From Acidimicrobiales bacterium (GTDB taxonomy: Bacteria; Actinomycetota; Acidimicrobiia; Acidimicrobiales; VFJN01), in the NCBI GenBank assembly GCA_030681555.1, contig JAUXRW010000151.1, positions 1 through 44,641 on the forward strand: a DNA stretch of 44,641 nucleotides, read 5' to 3'. A program made the translations under genes and the position numbers. Position 1 is the first letter of the stretch; the number at the start of each line of letters is the position of its first letter. Below are positions 9,101 to 17,786 of the stretch, in pieces. A model generated the notes under the pieces. That model saw only the letters and a list, made by a program, of their open reading frames with translations, ran no database searches and had not been told where the DNA came from.

Positions 9101-10270
9101 CACCCGGGGTTGGCTCCGCCGACCGGCGGCAGAGGGCCGGGGAAGCGCGGCCGGGTGTCCGGGGTCGGCGGCAAGACCGACCTCGGTCCGGCCGCCGGAG
9201 GTGTCCTGCACGGCCAGCTCTGCGCACCCGTGCGGGTCGGTGCCGATGGCGAAGTCCACGGCCTCCGGCATGCGCTGCGCCAGGGTGACGCGAACGTCTG
9301 CGTCCGGTTCGAACCTGGCGAAGACCAGCACCTCGCCGGTTGCCGGCCGAAGGGTTGCCGCCGTCGGCTCGCCGTCGCAATCCCAGTCCCCCACCGCAAC
9401 GAGATCGCCCCTCGCACCGAGGACGTGGCGTCGGCCGTCGACCGTGGCGACGTGCTTCTCCACGCGGATGTCGAGGGGGCAGTCAGGAGGACCCGCGGGC
9501 GCGCCGTCCAGCGCGATGCACGGCGGCGGCTCGGGCAAGGTGGTCGCCGGCGACGACGGGGCCGCTGCGGCCTGGTGCCCTCGAGCGGGCGGCGACCGGC
9601 GCACGCCCGCGAGGCCGGCCAGGAGGATGAGGGCGGACAGCCCGACAAGCAGCGGCGAGCGCCACCGGGTGGGACGGGGTGGCGGTGGGACCAGCGTCCT
9701 CGGCGCCGGGGCTGCTCCGGCGAGGGCGGACAGATCGCGGGCCAGGCGGCGCGCGGGGGGCCGCCGCGAGGGAGGCTCCGCGAGCGCGCGCTCGGCCACC
9801 GCACGTAGGGCGAGGCCGGACGGATCGGGTGCACGGTCGAGTGCCTCGAGCAGGATCCTCCCCAGCGCGGCGACGTCGTCCGGGGCCTGCCCGGCAGCGT
9901 CGGCAGCGCCGAAGGCGCAGAGGACCGGCTCCCCCGTGGACCCGACGAGCACCCGCCAGGCGTCGAGCCGGCCGTGCACGATCCCACGATCGTGCAGGTC
10001 CGCCAGCGTGCCGGCGGCTCCGGCCACCAGCCGAGCCAACCGCGCCGGCGAGCAACGCTGCGTCGCGCCCATCGGCACCCCGCCGTGGTCGAGCCGCAGC
10101 TCCCACCCGTCCCCCCACGGTGCGGAGCCCAGCACCGCGACGACGCCCGGATGGGCAGCCGCCTGGAGGCGTCCGGCCTCATGCCGTAGCGCGTCCCGAT
10201 CCGCGGCATCGGCTCGCTGCACGACCTCGAGCCGCCCGTCGGGCGCCTCGACCCGCACGGACACGACCAT
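9098..10270 (-). CDS. Transmembrane protein-kinase-like protein (probable pseudokinase) with an FG-GAP-like C-terminal domain
   Basis: A protein of 390 residues. Residues 1-185 resemble a Ser/Thr protein kinase, including the HEAGRLQAAAHPGVV helix-C region and GIVHGRLDAWRVLV at about 96-109. The catalytic features are lost. The HRD aspartate position reads Arg (HGR), the following Lys and Asn positions read Asp and Arg, and DFG reads AFG (about 119-121). A single transmembrane helix lies at about 205-222. Outside it are a proline/threonine-rich linker and a domain with the VAVGDWDCDG pattern seen in FG-GAP/VCBS repeats. The predicted topology is pseudokinase inside, sensor outside. The ATG at 10270 is preferred because TACCGT lies 7 nt upstream; a GTG at 10279 is the alternative. 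Function unknown. Confidence 0.7.
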   Translation of the reverse strand: MVVSVRVEAPDGRLEVVQRADAADRDALRHEAGRLQAAAHPGVVAVLGSAPWGDGWELRLDHGGVPMGATQRCSPARLARLVAGAAGTLADLHDRGIVHGRLDAWRVLVGSTGEPVLCAFGAADAAGQAPDDVAALGRILLEALDRAPDPSGLALRAVAERALAEPPSRRPPARRLARDLSALAGAAPAPRTLVPPPPRPTRWRSPLLVGLSALILLAGLAGVRRSPPARGHQAAAAPSSPATTLPEPPPCIALDGAPAGPPDCPLDIRVEKHVATVDGRRHVLGARGDLVAVGDWDCDGEPTAATLRPATGEVLVFARFEPDADVRVTLAQRMPEAVDFAIGTDPHGCAELAVQDTSGGRTEVGLAADPGHPAALPRPSAAGRRSQPRV

Positions 10271-10277
10271 CGCGCCC

Positions 10278-10283
10278 ACGGTA
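10278..10283 (-). promoter_or_regulatory. -10 box for the pseudokinase gene
   Basis: TACCGT on the minus strand lies 7 nt before the ATG at 10270, in the leaderless geometry. Two direct copies of GGATCGA lie just upstream (10290-10296 and 10300-10306), one helical turn apart. They could be an operator, but this is weak. Confidence 0.4.
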
Positions 10284-10309
10284 CCAAGTGGATCGAAAGG
10301 GATCGAGAG

Positions 10310-11452
10310 TCAACCGGCCGTCACGGTGGGGCTCCGGAGGCGAAGGGCGACCTCGTTGGCGAGGAGGCGGCCCCGGACGGTGAGCACCACGCGCGTGGGG
10401 TCGTCGGGCGCCGGCTCCACGAGCCCTGCCAGGGCCTCGGCGTCCAGCGCCTCGGCTGGCACGCCCCGGAGCGTGCGCAGCTCGAGCTGCAGCGCCTCGA
10501 GGTCGCGCTCGTCGGCGGGCAGCTTCTCCCCGGCCGCCTCCACGCTGGCGGCCGACGTCACCGCCTCGATGTACCGATCGGGCGTCCGCAGGTTCCAGAA
10601 CCGGCGCCCGTCCCGGTGCGAGTGGGCGGCACATCCGAGCCCCTGGTACTCCCCCATCGTCCAGTACAGGAGGTTGTGGCGGCACTCGTGGCCGGGGCGC
10701 GCCCAGTTCGAGATCTCGTACCACTCCAGCCCAACGCGCCCGAGCCGGTCTGTGGCGGCGAGGTACTTGTCGGCCTGGTCGTCGTCGTCCGGGTGCCGGG
10801 TGGGGTCGGCCGCCAGCGGGGTGCCGCCTTCCACCGTCAGCGCGTAGGCGGAGACGTGCGGCGGATCGAGGGCGATGACGTCGTCGAGCGTGCGGCACCA
10901 GTCATCCAGTGACTCACCGGCCGCGCCGTAGATGACGTCCAGATTGAAGGTTCGCAGCCCAGCGGCCCGCGCGATCTCGACGCACCGCTCGACGTTGGCG
11001 CGGTCGTGGCTGCGGCCGAGCGCAGCGAGCACGTGGGCCGACGTGGACTGGACCCCGAACGACAAGCGGTTGACGCCCGCCGAGAGGTAGGTGTCCACGA
11101 GCTGCGGGGTCACGTCGTCCGGGTTGCACTCGACGGTCACCTCGCAGCCGGCCGCCCGGGGCACGCGGTCGAGCACGGCGACGAGGCCGTCGCCCGGGAC
11201 GAGGGTGGGCGTGCCGCCGCCGACGAACACCGACGTGACCTCGGGCAGCCCGGCGGCCACGAGTCGATCGGCGTCGGCGCGGCACGCCGCGAGGTAGGCG
11301 TCGACGAGGTGGTGCCGGTCGGTCCAGGTCGCGAACGAGCAGTAGTCGCATCGGGCCGAGCAGAACGGCACGTGGACGTAGAGGCCGAAGGGACGCACCG
11401 CACCACTCTGCCGCGCCACTGGCACCACCGCGCCGTCTGGAGGGGACACCAC
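10310..11452 (-). CDS. hemW: HemW-type radical SAM protein (coproporphyrinogen III oxidase-like)
   Basis: A protein of up to 380 residues with the radical-SAM motif CSARCDYC (C31, C35, C38) after PFGLYVHVPF. The GGGTPT loop and a NLDVIYGAAGES segment are also HemN/HemW features. HemW proteins are now regarded as heme chaperones that pass heme to respiratory enzymes rather than as true coproporphyrinogen dehydrogenases. The last gene of the hrcA-dnaJ-rsmE stretch; a lepA/hrcA/dnaJ neighbourhood for hemW is common. The 5' end is uncertain. Several GTG codons precede the conserved core and none has a clear Shine-Dalgarno sequence, so the true start may be up to about 20 codons downstream. Confidence 0.9.
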   Translation of the reverse strand: MVSPPDGAVVPVARQSGAVRPFGLYVHVPFCSARCDYCSFATWTDRHHLVDAYLAACRADADRLVAAGLPEVTSVFVGGGTPTLVPGDGLVAVLDRVPRAAGCEVTVECNPDDVTPQLVDTYLSAGVNRLSFGVQSTSAHVLAALGRSHDRANVERCVEIARAAGLRTFNLDVIYGAAGESLDDWCRTLDDVIALDPPHVSAYALTVEGGTPLAADPTRHPDDDDQADKYLAATDRLGRVGLEWYEISNWARPGHECRHNLLYWTMGEYQGLGCAAHSHRDGRRFWNLRTPDRYIEAVTSAASVEAAGEKLPADERDLEALQLELRTLRGVPAEALDAEALAGLVEPAPDDPTRVVLTVRGRLLANEVALRLRSPTVTAG

Positions 11453-11484
11453 GCGCCGCCGGGGGGCCGCTCACGCCCTCGACC

Positions 11485-11618
11485 TCACGCCGTCGCGAGG
11501 TCGGGGGCGACCTCCAGGATGTAGGCCAGCGCTGTCAGGTCGTCCCGGTGGGATGGCGAGGACCTGGCCGTTGAAGTCGCCGCGCGCCGCTCCGAACACC
11601 GCCGTCGATCGTGCCCAT
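11485..11618 (-). pseudogene. Possible decayed mini-gene with two frameshifts
   Basis: Between rsmE and hemW, an AGGAGG Shine-Dalgarno sequence (11626-11631) lies 7 nt before an ATG at 11618. In that frame only 27 codons are open. Coding-like codon use, with strong third-position G/C, passes first to the frame reading GDFNGQVLAI and then to the frame reading HRDDLTALAYILEVAPDLATA, which stops at 11485. The span of 134 nt fits one 45-residue gene carrying two one-base insertions, or two sequencing errors. Alternatively the 27-residue peptide is real. I do not recognise the product. In GC-rich DNA this signal can also arise by chance. Confidence 0.3.
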
Positions 11619-11696
11619 GCCGTCGCCTCCTGGCCACGCCCCCCGGCCTGCCCGCAGCCACGCCACCGCCGTCGGAGCACAGCGGCTGGGCAAAAG

Positions 11697-12392
11697 CTAG
11701 CGGCTGGCGGCGTCGCGGAGCTGGGCCAGCAGCGCGCCGGCGGTGATGGCGGCCGTCTCGGCGCGCAGGATGTGGCCTGCGAGGCGCACGCAGGGCAGGT
11801 CCAGCGCGAGCTCCGCCGGGGCCCACCCACCCTCCGGCCCCACCAGGACGGTCGGCTGGTCGAGGCGCACCGGCGCTCCGTCGCGGTGGGCCAGCGCCAC
11901 CTCACCGGGAGGCGCAGCTGCCAGGAAGGGGCCGAGATCAGCCACCTCCTCGACGACGGGGAGGTCCGGCCGATGGCACTGCATGGCTGCGCTCCGAGCC
12001 ACCAGGCGGAGGCGCGCGAGGCCGCGCTCGGCCCTGACCGCATCCCACCGGACCACCGAGCGTGCGGCGCGGAACAGCACGATGCGGTCGATCCCGAGCT
12101 CCGTCAGCTTCTGCACGACCAGCTCCGGCTTCTCGCCCTTCACCAAGGCGATGCCGACCGTCAGTCGGGGTCGCGGCGGTTCGAGCACCTGGATCGGTCC
12201 TGTCGGCTCCGGGTCGCCGTCGAGCGTGGCCGTCCGCCACCGACCGGATCCGTCAGCGACGGTCAGGGGCGCCCCCGGGCGCGATCGGAGGACCCGCGTG
12301 AGGTGGTGGCGGTCGTCGTCGGACAGCTCGGGTGCGTCGAGGTCGGCGACGAACACGAGGGGTCCCGGATGGTCGGCCGGGTGCGCCGTCAC
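11697..12392 (-). CDS. rsmE: 16S rRNA (uracil-1498-N3)-methyltransferase RsmE
   Basis: A 231-residue SPOUT-class methyltransferase that modifies U1498 of 16S rRNA. It has an N-terminal PUA-like part, the GIALVKGEKPELVVQKLTELG block (about 89-109), and the knotted SAM-binding C terminus with VLVGPEGGW and HILRAETAA, all family signatures. GTG start 7 bp after the dnaJ stop, so it is probably translated from the hrcA-dnaJ message. The dnaJ-rsmE adjacency is widespread in bacteria. Confidence 0.94.
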   Translation of the reverse strand: MTAHPADHPGPLVFVADLDAPELSDDDRHHLTRVLRSRPGAPLTVADGSGRWRTATLDGDPEPTGPIQVLEPPRPRLTVGIALVKGEKPELVVQKLTELGIDRIVLFRAARSVVRWDAVRAERGLARLRLVARSAAMQCHRPDLPVVEEVADLGPFLAAAPPGEVALAHRDGAPVRLDQPTVLVGPEGGWAPAELALDLPCVRLAGHILRAETAAITAGALLAQLRDAASR

Positions 12393-12399
12393 GGGCGGC

Positions 12400-13509
12400 C
12401 TACCGGAACGCGGATCGGATCTTCGACAGGAACCCGGCGTCGGTCGGCGCGACCTCTTCGCCCCGGAGCGCGGCGTACTCCCGGAGCCGCTGCTCCTGCT
12501 CTGCGTTCAGGTCGGTGGGCACGGCCACCACCACGCGCACGATGAGGTCGCCCCGCTGGCGCCGCTCGAGGTGGGGCACGCCGCGGCCGCGCAGGTGGAA
12601 CTCCCGCCCGGACTGGGTTCCCCGCGGGAGGACGAGGTCCTCCTTGCCGTCGAGCGTCTCGAACTCGAGGTGGGCGCCGAGCACAGCTTGTGCGAAGGTG
12701 ACGGGGAGGTCGCAGCGGAGGTCGATGCCATCGCGGGTGAAGCGCTCGTGGGGTAGCACGCGGACGTGGACGTAGAGGTCGCCGTTGGCGCCCCCCCGAG
12801 GGCCGGCCCCACCTCGCCCGGTGAGGCGCAGGGTGGACCCGGTGTCGACCCCGGCCGGGATGTCGATCGTGTAGCTGCGCTCCTCGACGCGGCGCCCCTC
12901 GCCTCGGCAGTCCGTGCAGGGGTCGGTGACGACCCGGCCCAGGCCGGCGCAACGGGGGCACACCGACGTGCTCACCATCTGGCCGAGGAACGACTGGCGG
13001 ACCCGCTGCACCTGGCCCAGGCCCGCGCACTCGACGCAGGGGATGGGCTCGGTGCCGGGCGCGGCGCCGGAGCCGGAGCACGTGTCGCAGGTGACCGCGG
13101 CGCGCACGTCGACCGGGTGGCGGACTCCGAAGACGGCCTCCGTGAAGGACAGATCGACGACCACCTCCAGGTCGGGGCCGCGGGGCGGTCCCGAGGCGCG
13201 CCGGCCACCACCACCGAACGGGCTGCCGCCGGCGAAGAACGCGTCGAAGATGTCGCCCACGCCCCCGCCGAAGCCGAAGGGGTCGGCGCCGCCCTGGACG
13301 CCCTCAGGCCCGAACCGGTCGTAGCGCTGACGCTTGTCCGGGTCGCACAGCACCTCGTAGGCCTGCGCCACCTCCTTGAAGCGGTCCGCTGCCTCCGGAT
13401 CGGGGTTCGTGTCCGGGTGGAGCTGTCGGGCCATGCGGCGATAGGCCTGCTTGATCTCGTCCGGTGACGCGTCCCGTCGGACCCCGAGCAGCTCGTAGTA
13501 GTCAGCCAT
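12400..13509 (-). CDS. dnaJ: Chaperone protein DnaJ
   Basis: A 369-residue type I J protein. The J domain spans residues 1-65 with HPD at 31-33. A Gly/Phe-rich region lies at about 75-108, followed by four zinc-binding repeats ([32 protein letters not shown]). Two C-terminal beta-barrel substrate domains complete it. It delivers clients to DnaK and stimulates its ATPase. The ATG lies 8 bp inside the hrcA gene, so translation is coupled and the gene falls under CIRCE/HrcA heat-shock control. dnaK and grpE are not in the window, so this is the DnaJ2-type copy often paired with hrcA in actinobacteria. Confidence 0.96.
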   Translation of the reverse strand: MADYYELLGVRRDASPDEIKQAYRRMARQLHPDTNPDPEAADRFKEVAQAYEVLCDPDKRQRYDRFGPEGVQGGADPFGFGGGVGDIFDAFFAGGSPFGGGGRRASGPPRGPDLEVVVDLSFTEAVFGVRHPVDVRAAVTCDTCSGSGAAPGTEPIPCVECAGLGQVQRVRQSFLGQMVSTSVCPRCAGLGRVVTDPCTDCRGEGRRVEERSYTIDIPAGVDTGSTLRLTGRGGAGPRGGANGDLYVHVRVLPHERFTRDGIDLRCDLPVTFAQAVLGAHLEFETLDGKEDLVLPRGTQSGREFHLRGRGVPHLERRQRGDLIVRVVVAVPTDLNAEQEQRLREYAALRGEEVAPTDAGFLSKIRSAFR

Positions 13510-14524
13510 CGGTCAGCCGTTGCGAGAGCCGGCGGCCGACGACCGCCACGGCGGCCATGGCCTGCGGGTAGTCCATCCGGGCGGGCCCGAGGACACCGAT
13601 GGTGCCGGCCGGCTCGCCCTCGGCCTGGTACGGCGCCACGATCAGCGCGCACTCGGCGAGCGGGGCCATCCCCGTCTCCGTGCCGATCGCGACCTGCAGC
13701 CCTCGATCGAGCACGTCACGCAGGAGCGTGACCACGACGTACTGCTCCTCCAGGATCCCCAGCACCTCGCGGACGGTCTCCAGCGCGTCGAAGGCCCGGG
13801 CGATCTTCGCAGTGCCGCCGACAAAGACCTGGTCGGGGCCTTCGCCGTGAGCCGAGCGAAGCGACGCTACGGCCAGCTCGCACAGCGCGTCCGTCGCCGT
13901 GTCGCCGGTGACCGGTAGGGGCGGCAGGTTCGTGCGCACCGAGCCCGAGAGCTGGGCGGCCAGGTGGGCCGTGGCCGCCGCCACGCGCTCCTCTCCCACA
14001 CCGTCGGCGAGCGCCGCTCCCGCCTCCGCCAGGTCGAGCTGGTGCTTCTCCACAGCGCCGTTGGACAGCACGGCGACCACGAGCATCGACGACGGCCCGA
14101 GGCTGACGATCTGCACCGAGCGCAACGTGGCCTCGGTGGGGGCCGGTCCGACGACCACCCCGGCGTAGCTCGTCAGGTCGCCGAGGAGCCTCGAGGTGTC
14201 CTGCAGCATCTGCTCCAGCTCGCCGTGGGCCTGCTCGAAGAACGAGCGCACCTGATGGGCGTCGGAGCCGCGGAGGGCGGCGGGCTGGCCCAGGTTGTCG
14301 ACGAAGAAGCGATACCCCTTCTCGGTGGGGATGCGGCCGGCGCTCGTGTGCGGCTGTCGGAGGTAGCCCTCCTGCTCCAGCGTGGCCATGTCGTTGCGGA
14401 CTGTCGCGGACGAGACGTGCACGCCCGGGGCGCGCACGACATGCGCCGAGCCGACCGGCTGGGCGGTGTCGATGTACTCCTCCACGACGGCCCGGAGGAT
14501 GGCGGCCTTGCGTTCGTCGAGCAT
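13502..14524 (-). CDS. hrcA: Heat-inducible transcription repressor HrcA
   Basis: A 340-residue repressor of class I heat-shock genes. An N-terminal winged helix contains [31 protein letters not shown] (about 25-55), followed by [21 protein letters not shown], the diagnostic HrcA block. The remainder is the GAF-like and dimerisation region. It binds CIRCE operators and is thought to be kept active by GroEL. A CIRCE copy lies 20 bp upstream of its own ATG, so it is autoregulated. It is followed by dnaJ with an 8-bp overlap. Confidence 0.97.
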   Translation of the reverse strand: MLDERKAAILRAVVEEYIDTAQPVGSAHVVRAPGVHVSSATVRNDMATLEQEGYLRQPHTSAGRIPTEKGYRFFVDNLGQPAALRGSDAHQVRSFFEQAHGELEQMLQDTSRLLGDLTSYAGVVVGPAPTEATLRSVQIVSLGPSSMLVVAVLSNGAVEKHQLDLAEAGAALADGVGEERVAAATAHLAAQLSGSVRTNLPPLPVTGDTATDALCELAVASLRSAHGEGPDQVFVGGTAKIARAFDALETVREVLGILEEQYVVVTLLRDVLDRGLQVAIGTETGMAPLAECALIVAPYQAEGEPAGTIGVLGPARMDYPQAMAAVAVVGRRLSQRLTDG

Positions 14525-14543
14525 GGTGGGTGACAGGATTGAC

Positions 14544-14570
14544 CTGGCACTCGATGCTACCGAGTGCCAG
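14544..14570 (-). promoter_or_regulatory. CIRCE operator (HrcA binding site)
   Basis: A perfect inverted repeat with half-sites CTGGCACTC (14544-14552) and GAGTGCCAG (14562-14570) and a 9-nt spacer. This is the CIRCE spacing and core (GCACTC-N9-GAGTGC); the outer two bases of each arm differ from the TTAGCACTC consensus. On the minus strand the spacer contains TAGCAT, a possible -10 box, so bound HrcA would cover the promoter. It controls hrcA-dnaJ and probably rsmE and hemW. Confidence 0.88.
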
Positions 14571-14592
14571 CCCTCAGAAGCAGGTCATCCGG

Positions 14593-16377
14593 TCAGTCGT
14601 CGAGCTTGAGCGCGGCCACGAAGGCCTCCTGGGGCACTTCGACGCGGCCGATGTTCTTCATCCGCTTCTTGCCCTCCTTCTGCTTCTCCAGGAGCTTGCG
14701 CTTCCGCGTGATGTCGCCGCCGTAGCACTTGGCCAGGACGTCCTTGCGCTTGGCCTTCACCGTCTCGCGAGAGATGATCCGGCCGCCGATGGCCGCCTGG
14801 ATCGGGACGTCGAACATCTGCCGGGGGATGAGCTCGCGAAGCTTCTCCGCCATGCGGCGCCCGTATTCCTGGGCCTTGTCCTTGTGCAGGATCGTGGAGA
14901 AGGCGTCGGCCGGCACGCCGTTGAGCAGCACGTCCACCTTCACGAGATCCGAGCGCTCGTAGCCGGCGTCTTCGTAGTCCAGGCTGGCGTAGCCCTGCGT
15001 GCGGCTCTTGAGCTGATCGAAGAAGTCGCGGACGACCTCCGCCAGCGGGATCTTGTAGATCAGCTCCACCCGCTCCGGCGAGAGGTACTCGAGCTTCACC
15101 ATCTCGCCCCGGCGCGTCTGGCAGAGGTCCATCACCGTGCCCGTGTAGTCCTTCGGGGTGAGGATCGTGCAGCGCAGGAAGGGCTCGGTGATGTCCTCCA
15201 CCTCCACCTGGGGCGGCAGGTCGGAGGGGTTGTCGACCTCGACCTCCTCGCCGTTCGTGCGGCGCACGAGGTAGGCGACGGAGGGTGCCGTAGCGATGAG
15301 GTCGAGGTTGAACTCCCGCTCGAGGCGCTCGCGGATGATCTCCATGTGGAGCAGCCCCAGGAAGCCGCACCGGAAACCGAACCCGAGCGCGGTGGAGGTC
15401 TCCGGCTCGTAGGTGTAGCTGCCGTCGTTGAGCCGCAGCTTCTCCAGGGCGTCCCGGAGGTCGGCGAACTGGTCGCCGTCGATCGGGAAGATGCCGCAGA
15501 AGACCATCGGCTTCGGGTCGCGGTAGCCGGCCAGCGGCGCGCCGGCGGGTCGGCTCGCCTCCGTGACCGTCTCGCCGGAGCGGGCCTCGCGCACGTCCTT
15601 GATGCCGGCGATGAGGTAGCCGGTCTCGCCGGGCCCGAGGCTCGGCACCGGGGTGTGGGCGGGGTTGCGCACCCCCACCTCGTCGGCGTCGTGGACCGCG
15701 CCCGCCTGCATGAACCGGAGGCGGCTGCCGGTGCGGAGGACCCCGTTCATCACCCGGACGGACGAGACCACGCCGCGGTAGCTGTCGTAGTACGAGTCGA
15801 AGATCAACGCCTGCAGTGGGTCGGACGCCTCGCCGGTGGGCGGGGGGATGCGGTCGATGACCGCGTCCAGCAGGTCGGTGACGCCGTCGCCTGTCTTGGC
15901 GCTGATGCGGAGGATGTCCTCAGCCGGGATCCCGAGGACCTGCTCGATCTCGGTGGCGCAGCGGTCGGGGTCGGCCGCCGGCAGATCCAGCTTGTTGAGG
16001 CACGCGACGATCTCGAGGTCGTTCTCGATGGCGAGGTAGCAGTTGGCCAGCGTCTGGGCCTCGATGCCCTGGGCGGCGTCGACGAGGAGGATGACGCCCT
16101 CGCAGGCGGCGAGCGACCGGGACACCTCGTAGCCGAAGTCGACGTGACCGGGGGTGTCGATCAGGTTGAGGACGTGGTCGCGGTAGTCGAGCCGGACGGA
16201 CTGCAGCTTGATGGTGATGCCCCGTTCGCGCTCGATGTCCATCGAGTCGAGGTACTGCGCCCGCATGTCCCTGGGGTCGACGGCGCCGCACAGCTCGAGC
16301 AGGCGGTCGGCCAGGGTGCTCTTCCCGTGGTCGACGTGGGCCACGATCGACAGGTTGCGGAGGCGACTGAGGTCCAT
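14593..16377 (-). CDS. lepA: Elongation factor 4 (LepA)
   Basis: A 594-residue translational GTPase. G1 is AHVDHGKS (13-20), the switch I region is RERGITIK, G3 is [15 protein letters not shown], and G4 is NKLDLPAAD. The LepA-specific C-terminal domain ends in the typical [22 protein letters not shown] stretch. It back-translocates or remodels stalled ribosomes and aids initiation and assembly. A TAGCGT box 12 nt upstream of the ATG implies a very short leader. It is divergent from rpsT, a frequent lepA-rpsT pairing in actinobacteria. Confidence 0.97.
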   Translation of the reverse strand: MDLSRLRNLSIVAHVDHGKSTLADRLLELCGAVDPRDMRAQYLDSMDIERERGITIKLQSVRLDYRDHVLNLIDTPGHVDFGYEVSRSLAACEGVILLVDAAQGIEAQTLANCYLAIENDLEIVACLNKLDLPAADPDRCATEIEQVLGIPAEDILRISAKTGDGVTDLLDAVIDRIPPPTGEASDPLQALIFDSYYDSYRGVVSSVRVMNGVLRTGSRLRFMQAGAVHDADEVGVRNPAHTPVPSLGPGETGYLIAGIKDVREARSGETVTEASRPAGAPLAGYRDPKPMVFCGIFPIDGDQFADLRDALEKLRLNDGSYTYEPETSTALGFGFRCGFLGLLHMEIIRERLEREFNLDLIATAPSVAYLVRRTNGEEVEVDNPSDLPPQVEVEDITEPFLRCTILTPKDYTGTVMDLCQTRRGEMVKLEYLSPERVELIYKIPLAEVVRDFFDQLKSRTQGYASLDYEDAGYERSDLVKVDVLLNGVPADAFSTILHKDKAQEYGRRMAEKLRELIPRQMFDVPIQAAIGGRIISRETVKAKRKDVLAKCYGGDITRKRKLLEKQKEGKKRMKNIGRVEVPQEAFVAALKLDD

Positions 16378-16389
16378 AAGGGTCTCTCG

Positions 16390-16395
16390 ACGCTA
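16390..16395 (-). promoter_or_regulatory. -10 box for lepA
   Basis: TAGCGT on the minus strand lies 12 nt before the lepA ATG, so the predicted leader is only about 5 nt. No good -35 hexamer is seen. Confidence 0.4.
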
Positions 16396-16434
16396 CCGGC
16401 GGGGGTGGATGTGACGCGAAACGGGCGGCCCGGG

Positions 16435-16440
16435 TAGCCT
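16435..16440 (+). promoter_or_regulatory. -10 box for rpsT
   Basis: TAGCCT lies 35 nt before the rpsT ATG. This leaves a leader of about 28 nt with an AGGA-type ribosome-binding site (CAGGACCAG then ATG). Confidence 0.4.
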
Positions 16441-16475
16441 CGCCAGGTTCGTTTCCGATCTACCGGCAGGACCAG

Positions 16476-16736
16476 ATGGCCAACATCAAGAGCCAGATCA
16501 AGCGCAACCGCCAGACCGTCAAGCGGGCGGGGCGCAACAAGGCGGTGCGCAGCGAGCTGAAGACCCGCACCAAGGCGGCCTCCACGGCCGTGGAGACCGG
16601 CGCGGAGGATGCCGCCGAGCTCACCCGCCTCGCGGTGAAGCGCATCGACTCTGCCGCCACGAAGGGCGTGATCCACAAGAACGCGGCCGCCCGGCGCAAG
16701 TCCCGCCTCATGAAGCGGCCCGCACAGCCCGACTGA
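16476..16736 (+). CDS. rpsT: 30S ribosomal protein S20
   Basis: An 86-residue basic protein with the S20 signature [13 protein letters not shown] at the N terminus and alternating Lys/Arg- and Ala-rich helices that bind 16S rRNA. The [19 protein letters not shown] block at about 63-81 is the family end signature. Size and start are standard. It stands alone, divergent from lepA and convergent with holA. Confidence 0.98.
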   Translation: MANIKSQIKRNRQTVKRAGRNKAVRSELKTRTKAASTAVETGAEDAAELTRLAVKRIDSAATKGVIHKNAAARRKSRLMKRPAQPD

Positions 16737-16758
16737 GCGACATCCTGTTCGAGCTCAC

Positions 16759-16782
16759 CCGCCGGGCCGGTGCGCCCGGCGG
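16759..16782. terminator. Hairpin between rpsT and holA, probable bidirectional terminator
   Basis: A perfect 9-bp stem, CCGCCGGGC (16759-16767) and GCCCGGCGG (16774-16782), with a 6-nt loop. It sits between two convergent stop codons. It has no U-tract, as is usual in GC-rich actinobacteria. Confidence 0.55.
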
Positions 16783-16790
16783 TGTCGCGT

Positions 16791-17786
16791 CTAGCGGGAC
16801 ATCGTCACCAGGCGGGCGACGAGGACCTCCAGCACGAGGTGGTCCGGCCACGCCTTCCCACCTCGGAGGTCGAGGTCGGCCTCGGCCAGCAGGTCGATCA
16901 TCCGCACGATCCGGTCGTGGCCGAGCTTGCGGGCCTGGCCCAGCGCCTTCTTGGCCGGGAACGTCGAGCCCTTGATGCCGAGGAGCTCGGCGGCCTGCTT
17001 CTCCGTGGCCACGTCCGCCCCGTCGAGCCGCAGGATGCGAGCGAAGTGCGAGTGCAGCATGGCGAGGACCTGAAAGGGGTGCCGCTCCCCCTGGCCGATC
17101 ATCCGCTGGAGCAGCTCCAGCGCCCGTGCCCGGTCGCCGCGGTCGATGGCGTCGGTGAGGTCCCAGGGCGGGACGCCCCCGTCGTCGCCCAGAAACGGCT
17201 CGATCTCGGGCACGCCGAGCCTCGTGCCGGCGCCGTAGGTGGAGTGCAGCAGGTCGATGAGACCGAGCAGCCGGCTGGGCTCGTCGCCGACCCAGGTGAC
17301 CAGTCGCTGGCGCGCCTCCGCGTCAACCGTGAGGTCCGCCTCCGCGAGGTGCTGCTGCACCCACTCTGCGACCCTGCGGCCGGGGCTGGTGTCGATGTGC
17401 TCCCCACCGGCCCGGGTGACGGCCTCCAGCAGTCCCTTCGGCACCTTGCCGGTGCGCCACTCCAGCACGAGCCTCGTCGAGGGGAGCGGGTCGGCCAGGT
17501 AGTCGACGAGGAGGGTCACCTGGTCGTTGCGCTCCCGCTTCTCGACGATGCGCCCGAGCACGACGCGATGCTCGGTGAGGAACGGCGGGGTCTGCGCCGC
17601 CTCCGCGAGCACGACCATCGGGTCGCGAGCATCCTCCTCCGCCGCTGCGCCGACCTCGACCTCCTCCACGACGAGCGACCGGTCCTCGGTGCCCACGAGC
17701 TCGTCGACGAGCAGGCGCACGGCGTCGCGCAGCACGACCTCGTCGTCGCCCCGGAGCAGGCTGACCGGCTTCGGCGCCGCGGTCAC
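16791..17786 (-). CDS. holA: DNA polymerase III subunit delta
   Basis: A 331-residue clamp-loader subunit. The N-terminal AAA+-like domain begins with the PVSLLRGDDEVVLRDAVRLLV pattern. The central and C-terminal helices include PFQVLAMLHSHFARILRLDG and the HPF motif typical of HolA. The delta subunit opens the beta clamp and lacks a working ATPase site, as expected here. A holA next to comEC/comEA and rpsT is a common bacterial arrangement. The GTG start overlaps the stop of the FolP-like gene (GTGA). Confidence 0.93.
   Translation of the reverse strand: MTAAPKPVSLLRGDDEVVLRDAVRLLVDELVGTEDRSLVVEEVEVGAAAEEDARDPMVVLAEAAQTPPFLTEHRVVLGRIVEKRERNDQVTLLVDYLADPLPSTRLVLEWRTGKVPKGLLEAVTRAGGEHIDTSPGRRVAEWVQQHLAEADLTVDAEARQRLVTWVGDEPSRLLGLIDLLHSTYGAGTRLGVPEIEPFLGDDGGVPPWDLTDAIDRGDRARALELLQRMIGQGERHPFQVLAMLHSHFARILRLDGADVATEKQAAELLGIKGSTFPAKKALGQARKLGHDRIVRMIDLLAEADLDLRGGKAWPDHLVLEVLVARLVTMSR

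Noticed and set aside
14530-16437. 635-codon open frame on the plus strand
   Set aside because: Antisense to lepA with the composition of a mirrored GC-rich gene.
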